Source: Synechococcus sp. RS9916 (GTDB lineage: Bacteria > Cyanobacteriota > Cyanobacteriia > PCC-6307 > Cyanobiaceae). Taken from it: a stretch of DNA of 64,000 nt. The stretch's first letter is position 1, and the number at the start of each line of letters is the position of its first letter. Below the pieces are notes generated by a model. That model was not told the origin of the DNA. It saw only the letters and a program-made list of their open reading frames with translations, and did no database searches. Made by a program: the position numbers and the translations under genes. The DNA lies in the NCBI RefSeq assembly GCF_000153825.1, contig NZ_DS022299.1, positions 186,001 to 250,000 on the forward strand, read 5' to 3'. Of the stretch, positions 10,079-18,333 are shown in pieces.

Positions 10079-11398
10079 TCAGGCGCTCAGCAAGGCGCGT
10101 TTGGGGCCATGGATAGGGTCCTCCACCACAATCGTCTGGTCGCGGCCGGCACCGAGCGACACGATTGCAATCGGCACTTCCATCAGATCCGCGAGGAAGC
10201 GCAGATAGGCCATGGCCTTTTCGGGCAGGTCTTCAAGGGTGCGGCACTCAGCAGTGGAGCACTGCCAGCCGGGCAGGGTCACGAAGATCGGCTGGCAGCG
10301 GGCAAATTCCTCGGCGCAGGACGGGAAGTGTTCAATGCGCTCACCGTCGAGGTCATAGGCCACGCACACCTGGAGTTCATCCAGTTCGTCGAGCACGTCC
10401 AGCTTGGTGATGGCGAGGCAGTCGAGACCGTTCACGCCGACGGCGTAGCGGCCGATCACACCGTCGAACCAGCCACAGCGGCGCCGGCGGCCCGTTGTGG
10501 TGCCAAATTCACCGCCGCGGTCACACAGGTGGTCGTTGAGACTGCCCTCCAGTTCGGTGGGGAAAGGACCTTCGCCCACGCGAGTGGTGTAGGCCTTGGC
10601 CACGCCGATCACCCGGTCGATCAGGGTGGGGCCGACACCAGCACCAATGCAGGCTCCACCGGAAATGGGGTTGGAGGAGGTGACGTAGGGGTAGGTGCCG
10701 TGGTCCAGGTCGAGCAGGGTTCCTTGAGCACCCTCGAACAGGATGTTTTTGCGGTCGCGGGCGGCCTGATGGATCTCCCGGGTGCAGTCGACCACGTGGG
10801 GAGCGAGCCGCTTGCCGTAAGCGAGGTACTCGCTGATCACGTCCTCGGCATCAAGGGGTTCGACGCCGTAGATCGTCTGGAGCAGCTGATTCTTTTCCTG
10901 CAGGGGGCCGTCGAGGCGGTCGCGAAGGCGTGCCTCATCCAGTAGGTCAATCACCCGGATGCCGCTGCGCTGTGACTTGTCGGCATAGGTGGGGCCGATC
11001 CCCCGGCCTGTGGTGCCGATCTTGCGGTCGCCCCGCTGCTTCTCCATCGCCTCGTCGAGCAGGCGGTGGTAGGGCATGGTCACGTGGGCCGTGGACGACA
11101 GCTTCAGCCCAGAAATATCGATGCCGTTGGCGATGAGCATGTCGAGCTCACCCAACATCACTTTGGGATCCACAACCGTGCCTGAACCAATCAGGCAAAC
11201 GGTGTCGGGATAAAGGATGCCCGATGGAATTAGGTGCAGTTTCAGCACCTGCTCGTCCACAACGATTGTGTGCCCTGCGTTGACGCCGCCCTGATACCGG
11301 ACAACGACATCAGCGGAGCGGCTCAGGAGATCGGTGATCTTCCCTTTTCCCTCGTCACCCCACTGCGCACCGATGACGACAACGTTGGCCAAAGACAC
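10079..11398 (-). CDS. purA: Adenylosuccinate synthetase
   Basis: GTP-dependent condensation of IMP and aspartate, the first committed step to AMP. The 439-residue product has a GTG start and the family's glycine-rich P-loop at the N-terminus ([19 protein letters not shown], with the catalytic Asp). It also has the VNAGHTIV loop, the [17 protein letters not shown]-binding block, the [21 protein letters not shown] segment and the C-terminal guanine-recognition region. Length is normal. It lies downstream of psb27 on the same strand, but a strong stem-loop occupies the gap, so they may be separate transcripts. Confidence 0.97.
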   Translation of the reverse strand: MSLANVVVIGAQWGDEGKGKITDLLSRSADVVVRYQGGVNAGHTIVVDEQVLKLHLIPSGILYPDTVCLIGSGTVVDPKVMLGELDMLIANGIDISGLKLSSTAHVTMPYHRLLDEAMEKQRGDRKIGTTGRGIGPTYADKSQRSGIRVIDLLDEARLRDRLDGPLQEKNQLLQTIYGVEPLDAEDVISEYLAYGKRLAPHVVDCTREIHQAARDRKNILFEGAQGTLLDLDHGTYPYVTSSNPISGGACIGAGVGPTLIDRVIGVAKAYTTRVGEGPFPTELEGSLNDHLCDRGGEFGTTTGRRRRCGWFDGVIGRYAVGVNGLDCLAITKLDVLDELDELQVCVAYDLDGERIEHFPSCAEEFARCQPIFVTLPGWQCSTAECRTLEDLPEKAMAYLRFLADLMEVPIAIVSLGAGRDQTIVVEDPIHGPKRALLSA

Positions 11399-11442
11399 TG
11401 CGGCCCGAAGCCGCCAATCTGCACAATCAAGGAGTTTCGCAG

Positions 11443-11476
11443 TTCCCCCTGCCTTCGGTCAAAAGGCTCGGGGGAA
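11443..11476 (-). terminator. Long stem-loop between psb27 and purA
   Basis: TTCCCCC (11443-11449) pairs with GGGGGAA (11470-11476), and inside it GCCTT pairs with AAGGC, giving about 12 bp of stem with a small bulge and a 7-base loop. It starts 23 bases past the psb27 stop. There is no clear T run, so it may be a terminator of the non-canonical kind seen in cyanobacteria or a 3'-end stabiliser. Confidence 0.5.
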
Positions 11477-11498
11477 TCGTTGCGAATCCGGTTGTGGG

Positions 11499-11924
11499 TC
11501 AGCTACCGCGTACCGCGGCCTTCTCCGCCTTGCCCAGTTCTTTGTCCACCCGTGCACGGAGGGTGTCGGGCAGAGGGCGATTGGCGTAGGTCTTGTAATG
11601 ACCCGCCAGGGAGTTCAGCGCTGTTTGCATCGTGGTGAAGGAGCTGAGGCCATTCACCTGGGGGCGGGGGCGGTAGCGCGACATGTAGTCGTTGATCAAA
11701 TCGGTCGCAGCGGTTTCCGCTTCTGCACGGCCTTCGTCGTCCTGCCCCATGGCAATCGTGGATTGCAGTGTGTGCACCACCGCCACCGTGTCTTCCACGT
11801 AATCCCCGGTGAGGGTTGAGGCCCCTGCGCCGGAACAGGCTGTGAGCATCAGGCAGAGACCCAGGCAGGCCGCCAGGGTCAGGCTCATCAGTTGTCTGGA
11901 CAGGCGTTGCAGGGCGGAAAACAT
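11499..11924 (-). CDS. psb27: Photosystem II assembly lipoprotein Psb27
   Basis: Psb27 binds the lumenal side of CP43 during photosystem II assembly and repair. The 141-residue precursor has a basic start, a hydrophobic stretch and a lipobox (LMLTAC, Cys about residue 30), so it should be lipid-anchored in the thylakoid lumen. The mature part is the expected four-helix bundle: GDYVEDTVAVVHTLQSTI, ETAATDLINDYMSRYRP, SFTTMQTALNSLAGHYKTY and the C-terminal RARVDKELGKAEKAA. It starts 16 bases after the proS stop, so it is probably transcribed with proS. Confidence 0.93.
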   Translation of the reverse strand: MFSALQRLSRQLMSLTLAACLGLCLMLTACSGAGASTLTGDYVEDTVAVVHTLQSTIAMGQDDEGRAEAETAATDLINDYMSRYRPRPQVNGLSSFTTMQTALNSLAGHYKTYANRPLPDTLRARVDKELGKAEKAAVRGS

Positions 11925-11940
11925 GGACGCTGCTCTGGAT

Positions 11941-13743
11941 TCAGTCGACTGTAGGGCTGGTGATGGTGTTCATCACCTGCCGAAGCGCTGTGATCGCCTC
12001 GGCGTGGGGAAGCACCTGGGTGTCGCGGGTGGCTCGCTCCACCAGTTCCACTTGGCCGTTGGCCGCATCGCGTCCCACGACAAGTCGCCAGGGGATACCA
12101 ATCAGATCGGCATCTTTGAATTTCACGCCGGCCCGTTCGCTGCGGTCATCGAGAAGCACGTCGATCCCGCTGGCTTGGAGGGTGCTGTAAAGCTGCTCGC
12201 CCAGCTGGAGCTGGGTGTCGTCCTGCATGTTCGCCACCACAATCACCACCTGGAAGGGGGCGATGGCCAGAGGCCAGCAGATGCCGGCCTTGTCGTGGTG
12301 TTGTTCCACGGCGGCCTGCGCCAGGCGGGAGACACCGATGCCGTAGCAACCCATCCAGAACGCGTCCTGACCGCCTTCGGCAGTGGTGAAGGTGGCGTCC
12401 ATGGCCTGGGAATACTTGCGTCCCAGCTGGAAGATGTGCCCCACTTCAATGCCACGACGGGCCACCAGGGTCTGGTCGGGAGATTGCAGGCAGCGGTCGC
12501 CGGCCTGCGCGTTGCGAAGGTCGATGGCCTTCGGGCTGCCATCGAGCCTGCTCCAGTTGCTTCCCCAACGGTGTTGATCGGGGGTGTTGGCGCCGCAGAC
12601 GAAGCGGTCAAGCTCCGCGGCGGTGGGATCGGCCAAGCGAAGGAACTGGGTGGTCCAGCTCTTGGCTCCCTCCAGCACGCTGTCGGGAAGGTCGGGGCCG
12701 AGGGCGCCAAAGGGCCAGGGTTCCAACCCTTGTTTGCTCACCTGCTCGGCGCTAATGGGAGTGATGTCGAGGACGCCACCGTCGAGAGTTGCGCAGACGG
12801 CATTGGCCAGCTTCACCTCGTTGAGTTCCTGATCACCGCGAAGGCTGATCAGCACAGGTTGTTGGCTCCCAGATTCCATCCGTGCCAACAGCGCCAGCAC
12901 TTTCACCACCTGGCTGGCGTCGAGATCCTGGCCGCTGCACAGTTCGTCGATGCTGGCTTGGTTGGGCGTGTCGATGACCCGCTCGTCTCCAGCTGGCAGG
13001 GGGGTCGCCGGCGTGGGGATGGAGACGGCTTTCTCCAGGTTGGCGGCATAACTACCGTCCTCACTGGTGAGAATGAGGTCTTCGCCGGCTTCCGCCGTCA
13101 CCATGAATTCCTGTGAGGCTGCTCCGCCAATGGCGCCACTGTCGGCCTCAACAGCCACTGCCTGAAGCCCGCAGCGTTCAAAAATGCGCCTGTAGGCAAG
13201 ATCCATCTCGCCGTAGCAGCGCCCCAGGTCCTGCTCGTCGGCGTGGAATGAATAGGCGTCTTTCATGATGAATTCGCGCCCACGCATCAGACCGAAGCGG
13301 GGGCGGATCTCATCTCTGAACTTGTTTTGGATCTGGTAAACCGTCACCGGTAACTGGCGGTAGGAGCGCAGCAACTCACCTGCCAGGGAGGTCACCACCT
13401 CTTCATGGGTTGGTCCGAGTCCGACCTGGCGCCCCTGGCGATCCTCCAGGTGGAACATGATCCCCTCGCCCGCGGTGTAGCCCTGCCAGCGACCGCTGCG
13501 TTCCCAGAGTTCGGCGGGTTGAAGCTGGGGAAGCAGAGTCTCCAGGGCCCCTGTGGCATCCATCTCCTGCTGCACGATCGCGCTGATCTTGCGCAGCACT
13601 CTCCACATCAGAGGGAGGTAGGCATAAATCCCGGAGCCGACTCGGCGGATGTAGCCCCCGCGCAACAGCAGCTGATGGGATGCGATCTCCGCGTCTGCGG
13701 GCACATCCCGCAGCGTCACCAGCATCAGGCGGGAGACGCGCAT
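11941..13743 (-). CDS. proS: Prolyl-tRNA synthetase (bacterial type)
   Basis: Charges tRNA-Pro. I use the ATG at 13743, giving 600 residues; the frame is open to 13779 but those codons are not family-like. Class II motifs are visible: LLRGGYIRRVGSGIYAYLPL (motif 1 region), EIRPRFGLMRGREFIMKDAYSFH (motif 2) and GCYGIGVSRLAQAAVEQ (motif 3). The middle contains the Ybak-like editing insertion (IDELCSGQDLDASQVVKVLAL), which hydrolyses Ala-tRNA-Pro. The C-terminal anticodon-binding domain closes with DLIGIPWRLVVGRDA. It leads the proS-psb27 unit. Confidence 0.96.
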   Translation of the reverse strand: MRVSRLMLVTLRDVPADAEIASHQLLLRGGYIRRVGSGIYAYLPLMWRVLRKISAIVQQEMDATGALETLLPQLQPAELWERSGRWQGYTAGEGIMFHLEDRQGRQVGLGPTHEEVVTSLAGELLRSYRQLPVTVYQIQNKFRDEIRPRFGLMRGREFIMKDAYSFHADEQDLGRCYGEMDLAYRRIFERCGLQAVAVEADSGAIGGAASQEFMVTAEAGEDLILTSEDGSYAANLEKAVSIPTPATPLPAGDERVIDTPNQASIDELCSGQDLDASQVVKVLALLARMESGSQQPVLISLRGDQELNEVKLANAVCATLDGGVLDITPISAEQVSKQGLEPWPFGALGPDLPDSVLEGAKSWTTQFLRLADPTAAELDRFVCGANTPDQHRWGSNWSRLDGSPKAIDLRNAQAGDRCLQSPDQTLVARRGIEVGHIFQLGRKYSQAMDATFTTAEGGQDAFWMGCYGIGVSRLAQAAVEQHHDKAGICWPLAIAPFQVVIVVANMQDDTQLQLGEQLYSTLQASGIDVLLDDRSERAGVKFKDADLIGIPWRLVVGRDAANGQVELVERATRDTQVLPHAEAITALRQVMNTITSPTVD

Positions 13744-13917
13744 GGGAGTGGGGATGCAAAGGAAGCGGGAAGCTATCACTGCTGAGCCGGATTCCCTCGG
13801 TCTGGAACGCCGTGCGTGGGCGATCAGTGAACTGGCACCACGGGCCGCAAGTAAGGCTGCAGCATGAGTCTCAACTGCTAACGTCCGCGAGACATCAAGC
13901 CTCAGAAGGCCTCCTGC

Positions 13918-14391
13918 ATGTTTCCCCGTTCGGTTGATCCCACTCTTTCTTCGCCCGGTCTCAGCGTTGAAGGTGGTGCCGACGTTGATGCCGTGATGGC
14001 CCGCTCCGAATCACTGGTGGGTATCGAGGAGGTTCAGAAATCCCTGAATCGCTCCCGCGCTTCGGTGTATCGCTACACCAACACCGACCCTCGCAATCTC
14101 AACCCTCCCTTCAATCCCCGCAAGCTCAACCCTGAGTACAGAAGCGATCAGAAGGATCCGCTTCTGTTCCACCCCAATGAGGTGGCTCGTTTTGCCAAGG
14201 ATGTGCTGCGGATTAAGGAAGTCACCGTTGAGGTGCTCAATTCCCCGTCGACGGCGACCCAACAGTGTCTGACGGCAATTCTCGAGGAATTGCGCATGAT
14301 TCGATCCCAGCTCGATGTCCTTCAGGTCAGTCCTGCCGATCCATCTGATCTGGCGGCGCGGCGTGAGCGTCAGGATCGACCTGCCGCCTGA
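13918..14391 (+). CDS. Small helix-turn-helix protein of unknown function
   Basis: A 157-residue protein. Residues about 30-60 (SLVGIEEVQKSLNRSRASVYRYTNTDPRNLNPPFN) look like a MerR- or resolvase-type helix-turn-helix followed by a wing, and the protein may bind DNA. A second conserved-looking block (LLFHPNEVARFAKDVLRIKEVTVEV) precedes a C-terminal helix suited to coiled-coil dimerisation (CLTAILEELRMIRSQLDVLQ). No catalytic residues of serine recombinases are present, so a resolvase label would be misleading. It diverges from proS, with a 174-base shared upstream region. Confidence 0.7.
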   Translation: MFPRSVDPTLSSPGLSVEGGADVDAVMARSESLVGIEEVQKSLNRSRASVYRYTNTDPRNLNPPFNPRKLNPEYRSDQKDPLLFHPNEVARFAKDVLRIKEVTVEVLNSPSTATQQCLTAILEELRMIRSQLDVLQVSPADPSDLAARRERQDRPAA

Positions 14392-14503
14392 TGCCGAAAA
14401 CGGTGTCATGATGATTTCAGCGCAGGTCGCTTTCCGGTCTGCGTCGCTCACTCCCGCCTCTTCCTTGTGAACGCCTGAGTGGGTTGTCCTTTTTCTCCCC
14501 TGC

Positions 14504-14764
14504 ATGGACCCCGAGCCTGCCAACGGTTCTCAACCCGAGCCCTCCCCGTCTGAGCCTCCTGGGGGTGACACCCTTGATCTCTCAGGCCCCTCGTTGCTGC
14601 TGATCGGCTTTTCAATTGCTCTTGCCACGCTTGGTTTTCCTGTGGCTGCTGTGATTGTCGATCGTCCGTCAGGATTAGTTCAAGCCCCCATTGCGCAGGA
14701 TCGCGATGGATCTTCACTCCCTTCTGCCCTCGCCGTCACCGGGTCTCGTCAACCTGGTGGTTGA
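14504..14764 (+). CDS. Small putative membrane protein overlapping ppa
   Basis: An 86-residue frame starting at ATG 14504. It has a Pro/Glu/Ser-rich acidic N-terminus and one strong hydrophobic helix ([22 protein letters not shown], residues 31-52). Its last 59 bases overlap ppa in another reading frame, which lowers confidence. A clear transmembrane helix after an acidic leader is unlikely by chance and suggests a small single-span protein. No function can be given. Confidence 0.45.
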   Translation: MDPEPANGSQPEPSPSEPPGGDTLDLSGPSLLLIGFSIALATLGFPVAAVIVDRPSGLVQAPIAQDRDGSSLPSALAVTGSRQPGG

Positions 14765-15218
14765 GATTCCAGCGGGCAGCCGGAATAAATACGAATATCT
14801 CGAGTCTGCAGGGGTCATGGCCCTGGACCGAGTGCTTCATTCCTCGGTCCGCTACCCCTTCGACTACGGCTTCATCCCCAACACCCTGGCGGAAGATGGC
14901 TCGCCGCTCGACGCCATGGTGATCATGGAGGAGCCCACCTTTGCGGGTTGTTTGATTGTGGCCCGACCGATCGGTGTGCTCGACATGCACGACACTGGTC
15001 ATTACGACGGCAAGATCCTTTGCGTGCCGGTGGCGGATCCGCGTCAGAGAGGCATCGAGAGCATTCGGCAGATCGCCCCGAACCAACTCGAGGATGTGGC
15101 GGAATTCTTTCGGGTTTACAAAAACCTCGAGGGTCGGGTGACCTCGATTGGGGGGTGGCGTGATGTTGATGCCGTGCAGCCTTTGCTGAGGGACTGCATG
15201 GCAGCAGCCAGGACTTGA
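14706..15218 (+). CDS. ppa: Inorganic pyrophosphatase (class I)
   Basis: Hydrolyses pyrophosphate and so pulls biosynthetic reactions forward. I chose ATG 14706 ([11 protein letters not shown]), giving 170 residues. The family fold is clear: [15 protein letters not shown] with the substrate-binding Lys/Tyr near residue 30, [25 protein letters not shown] with the metal-binding Asp triad region, then [14 protein letters not shown] and the C-terminal [11 protein letters not shown]. Size is typical for bacterial soluble pyrophosphatases. The ferredoxin gene lies about 100 bases downstream. Confidence 0.95.
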   Translation: MDLHSLLPSPSPGLVNLVVEIPAGSRNKYEYLESAGVMALDRVLHSSVRYPFDYGFIPNTLAEDGSPLDAMVIMEEPTFAGCLIVARPIGVLDMHDTGHYDGKILCVPVADPRQRGIESIRQIAPNQLEDVAEFFRVYKNLEGRVTSIGGWRDVDAVQPLLRDCMAAART

Positions 15219-15315
15219 ATCAGGCGCGACGATGTTCCGGATGGATTCGTTGCAGATGTGTCAGAAGGGGCCCACTTGCTTGTAAGTTGGTGCGCGCCCA
15301 GCATGTGAACGACCC

Positions 15316-15675
15316 GTGCCCACCATCCGTTTTGAGCAGGAAGGCCAGCAGGTCGGTTGCATCGAGGGAGCGAATCTTCGCAAGGCTGCTCTCTCTGCAG
15401 GTATCAACCCCTACAAGGGCCTCAACAACCTCAACAACTGTGGTGGCGTCGGTCAGTGCGGCACCTGTGTGGTGGAAGTCGTCGAAGGCGCTCAGAATCT
15501 TTCCCCCCGCAGCGATGTGGAAGAGGTGTATCTCGCAGATCGCCCCGCCAACTACCGCCTCAGCTGCCGCACCAGCGTCAACGGTGATGTGACCGTGCGC
15601 ACCCGCCCCTCCGACGGCGTCGGCAAGGGCTCCAACAGCCTGCTGGGTGCTGTGAAGAACCTCTTCGGCAAGTGA
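15316..15675 (+). CDS. 2Fe-2S ferredoxin of the adrenodoxin/plant-like superfamily
   Basis: A soluble electron carrier of 119 residues starting at GTG. The cluster-binding cysteines are in the pattern CGGVGQCGTC near residues 42-51, with the fourth in RLSCRTSV near residue 83. This is the C-x5-C-x2-C ... C arrangement of 2Fe-2S ferredoxins. A 35-residue tail rich in Gly and Ser follows (SDGVGKGSNSLLGAVKNLFGK). It differs from the main photosynthetic ferredoxin PetF (about 97 residues) and its redox partner is unknown. The ArsC-like gene begins 3 bases after the stop, so the two are likely cotranscribed. Confidence 0.88.
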   Translation: MPTIRFEQEGQQVGCIEGANLRKAALSAGINPYKGLNNLNNCGGVGQCGTCVVEVVEGAQNLSPRSDVEEVYLADRPANYRLSCRTSVNGDVTVRTRPSDGVGKGSNSLLGAVKNLFGK

Positions 15676-15678
15676 TTC

Positions 15679-16041
15679 TTGGCTGAACCGCTCCGCGTCT
15701 GGAGTTATTCCCGCTGCTCAACCTGCCGAAAGGCTTTGGCATGGCTCGAGCAGCAGGGAATAGATGTCACCGTGATTGACATCACTGAAACTCCCCCTTC
15801 CCGCGCCCTCCTTGCCGAGGCCGCCGATCATCTCGGCACTCGTGCTCCTCTGTTCAATACCAGCGGTCTCAGCTATCGCGCTCTCGGCTCTGCTGTCGTC
15901 AAAGCCATGAGCGACGAGGAGGCTCTGGATGCACTCGCTGCCGATGGCAAGTTGATCAAACGTCCATTTCTGGCTTTGCCAGAGGGCAAGTTCTTGGTGG
16001 GCTTCAAGCTGGATCAGTGGACTGAGGCATTTCAGGGCTGA
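15679..16041 (+). CDS. ArsC/Spx-family thioredoxin-fold protein
   Basis: A 120-residue product with a TTG start and the ArsC/Spx fold. A redox CxxC motif (YSRCSTCRKALAWLEQQG) lies at about residues 11-14, and the conserved IKRPFLAL segment near residue 93 matches the family's (L/I)xRP motif. The CxxC is more like Spx/YffB than classical glutaredoxin-dependent arsenate reductase, so arsenate activity is not assured. It may instead act as a thiol-redox protein alongside the ferredoxin encoded 3 bases upstream. Its last 38 bases overlap the convergent membrane-protein gene. Confidence 0.85.
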   Translation: MAEPLRVWSYSRCSTCRKALAWLEQQGIDVTVIDITETPPSRALLAEAADHLGTRAPLFNTSGLSYRALGSAVVKAMSDEEALDALAADGKLIKRPFLALPEGKFLVGFKLDQWTEAFQG

Positions 16042-17509
16042 AGCTCAGGCCGTCCAGTTCGGTAATTAATTCGTTCACACCGCCCTGCTGACGCAGCTGA
16101 CGAACACCCGAGCGTTTCAGTTCCTCGAGGAAGGCTGACACCAGCTCCTGGCTCCGTTCCAGGACTGGTCCCTGTTCGAGGGTGTGCGCCAGCTCATCCC
16201 AGAAGCGGTCGAGAACATCGATCGAGAGGTCTTCCATCGTGATGTCCCGTTGTCCCAAGCGGTCTCCTGCGGTTCGGGAGAGTCCCAGCAAGGCATCCAC
16301 CATGCCTCCAGCCAGCTGGCGACTGAATTCTGTTTCCGCCCGTTGAAACGGTGCCAGATCCCTCAGCGGTGCTGGGACCACCACATCATTGACACTGCGT
16401 TGCAGGGCATGGCCGAACAGCGCGACAAGCTGAGGTCGCATGCCTGGCCCCACCTGGGTCAGCAGCAAGGGAAGCCACAGGCGCAGCAGTTCCGCCAGTT
16501 CCCGCTCGCCGTTGTCGTCGAGGCTCTGGTGGCTGCGTAATTTGCGGATCCGTTGCGGTAACTCCGGCGAACGCACCAGCTGTTGCATCGCATCAAGCAG
16601 GCGCACCGTCAGCACCTCGAACAGCTCCAGGGCCAAGACGGCAACAACGGCGCGACTCACTGCCGTGCGCAGAGGCTCGAGTTGGATCAGTTGCGCGTTG
16701 GAGAGGCGTTCAGTGACGGGAACCACCCGCAACACGCGCCAGAACGGCAGCAGGAGGGGGAGGTCGATCCAGCGCCGCAACAGGGCATCGCGCCACCGAA
16801 TCCTTGGGTAGCGCCGTTTCAGGCGAAAAGTGCGCAGCAGAATATCGAGCAGAAACAGGATCTGGAACGGGACGTCGATGCGCCAGGAATGGTCGATCGG
16901 TAATCCGCTCTCATTGATGCCGCGCCAGTAATTGGTGGCTGCCAAAGGCAGGATTCGACGGTTCCAGAACGCCCGTTCCTGCTCCCAGTTCGTGCTGTTG
17001 AGGTAGGAGTCGCTCAGGAGATAAGCGGCGGCTTGTTTGGGTGAATCCCTGCCGGCTCTGGCTCTCAGGCGGTTCTTCAGTTTTTCTAGTGTGCCCGCAT
17101 TGCCGGAGCTCACGAAGGGGTTTTCATCGATCAACTGACTGTTGTGCACCACCATCTCCAGCCGGCGCTGCCGCGCCGCATTGCTGTCGATGCCCTGCTC
17201 AGCCGCGATTTGCTCCAGTTCGCGGAAGTGGGCGATGTATGCCGCGGTGTCTCGGTGGGCTTCGATCCCCTTCACAGGGTCGTAGATCGGTGTGATGTCA
17301 GGCAGCCAGGGCAGGGGGATCCCCAAGCTGACGGAGGGCAGCGGATACAGGGTGCGTTGCAGCCAGAAGCTGCGCAGCGGCACATAGGTGACGTCGAACA
17401 ACACCCAGGCGAGATTGGCCGCTGCCACCAGGGCCACTGCCTGGTCCCAGCGATGCCAGAAGCGGCCCGCCGCAGTGGTCTGCAATCCTTGCCAGCGGGG
17501 GCGGACCAT
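16004..17509 (-). CDS. Large conserved-type membrane-associated protein of unknown function
   Basis: 501 residues, not matched to a known enzyme family by eye. The N-terminus has one hydrophobic helix (AVALVAAANLAWVLFDVTYVPL), and a second hydrophobic region lies near residues 210-225 (PFQILFLLDILLRTF). The region between these is soluble, with EAHRDTAAYIAHFRELEQIA. The C-terminal half is helical and rich in Leu/Arg/Glu (ELAELLRLWLPLLLTQVGPGMRPQLVALFG). RWIDLPLLLPFWRVLRVVPV recalls the voltage-sensor-like helices of ion channels, a weak resemblance. It overlaps the ArsC-like gene at its 3' end and is oriented away from lepB. Confidence 0.75.
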   Translation of the reverse strand: MVRPRWQGLQTTAAGRFWHRWDQAVALVAAANLAWVLFDVTYVPLRSFWLQRTLYPLPSVSLGIPLPWLPDITPIYDPVKGIEAHRDTAAYIAHFRELEQIAAEQGIDSNAARQRRLEMVVHNSQLIDENPFVSSGNAGTLEKLKNRLRARAGRDSPKQAAAYLLSDSYLNSTNWEQERAFWNRRILPLAATNYWRGINESGLPIDHSWRIDVPFQILFLLDILLRTFRLKRRYPRIRWRDALLRRWIDLPLLLPFWRVLRVVPVTERLSNAQLIQLEPLRTAVSRAVVAVLALELFEVLTVRLLDAMQQLVRSPELPQRIRKLRSHQSLDDNGERELAELLRLWLPLLLTQVGPGMRPQLVALFGHALQRSVNDVVVPAPLRDLAPFQRAETEFSRQLAGGMVDALLGLSRTAGDRLGQRDITMEDLSIDVLDRFWDELAHTLEQGPVLERSQELVSAFLEELKRSGVRQLRQQGGVNELITELDGLSFSPEMPQSTDPA

Positions 17510-17589
17510 GGAATATTTCGCTGACTTCCAGGCTAGAAGCGGTCGCGAGTCACGCCTATCCTGCTCACAACATTATTTTCTGAGCCGAG

Positions 17590-18333
17590 TTGGCCGACGA
17601 GCAGAAGGACGGGCAATCCAACGGACAACGGTCATTGGATCAACACCCTCAGGGCCAACCTGTAGAACACGAGGTTTCCAAGTCTCCAAAGGCGCATCCC
17701 TTTTGGGATTTCTGGGCTCCCGTTCTGTTCACCATTGCGCTCTATTTCGGCTTGCGGCACTACGTCGCTGAGGCCCGCTTCATTCCTTCCGGTTCCATGC
17801 TGCCCGGATTGCAGATCAATGATCGGCTGTTGGTGGAGAAGCTCAGTTACCTCACGCGCAAACCTAAACGGGGCGAGATCGTTGTCTTCAACGCTCCCCA
17901 TGCTTTTGACCCAGCGTTGCGCAGCCCGAATCAACCGTCGGGTCTGCAGTGCACATTGGCCAATATCCCTTTGATCGGTCTGATTCCTGGCCTCAGGCAT
18001 AACGCCTGCGATGCCTACATCAAGCGGGTGGTTGCACTCCCTGGCGACCAGGTTGTGGTGAACCCTCGGGGCGAAGTGACCCTCAACGGTGAGCCATTGA
18101 AAGAGCCCTATGTCACCAATTACTGCAGCTTGGATGACCAGGGGATGAGTCGTTGCGGCACCCTCAATGTGACCGTCCCCAAAGGCCATGTGCTGGTTCT
18201 TGGCGATAACCGGGCCAACAGCTGGGATGGTCGCTACTGGCCTGGTGGACCGTTCTTGCCTGAGGACGAGATCCTCGGTCGGGCCACGTGGAGGTTCTGG
18301 CCTTTTAAGCGGTCGGGCGCACTGGGCTCCTGA
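17590..18333 (+). CDS. lepB: Signal peptidase I
   Basis: Removes signal peptides from exported proteins. The 247-residue product starts at TTG and has a polar Gln-rich N-terminus followed by one membrane anchor (WAPVLFTIALYFGLRHYV). It carries the catalytic Ser in IPSGSMLPGLQINDRLLVEKL (near residue 75) and the catalytic Lys in AYIKRVVALPGDQV (near residue 145). The box LGDNRANSWDGRYWPGG completes the family signature. An insertion with two cysteines (LQCTLANIPLIGLIPGLRHNACDA) sits between boxes. Its last 29 bases overlap the convergent dihydroorotase-like gene. Confidence 0.95.
   Translation: MADEQKDGQSNGQRSLDQHPQGQPVEHEVSKSPKAHPFWDFWAPVLFTIALYFGLRHYVAEARFIPSGSMLPGLQINDRLLVEKLSYLTRKPKRGEIVVFNAPHAFDPALRSPNQPSGLQCTLANIPLIGLIPGLRHNACDAYIKRVVALPGDQVVVNPRGEVTLNGEPLKEPYVTNYCSLDDQGMSRCGTLNVTVPKGHVLVLGDNRANSWDGRYWPGGPFLPEDEILGRATWRFWPFKRSGALGS

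Noticed and set aside
13918-14391. Resolvase label
   Set aside because: Only a helix-turn-helix-like part is visible; there is no serine recombinase catalytic domain.
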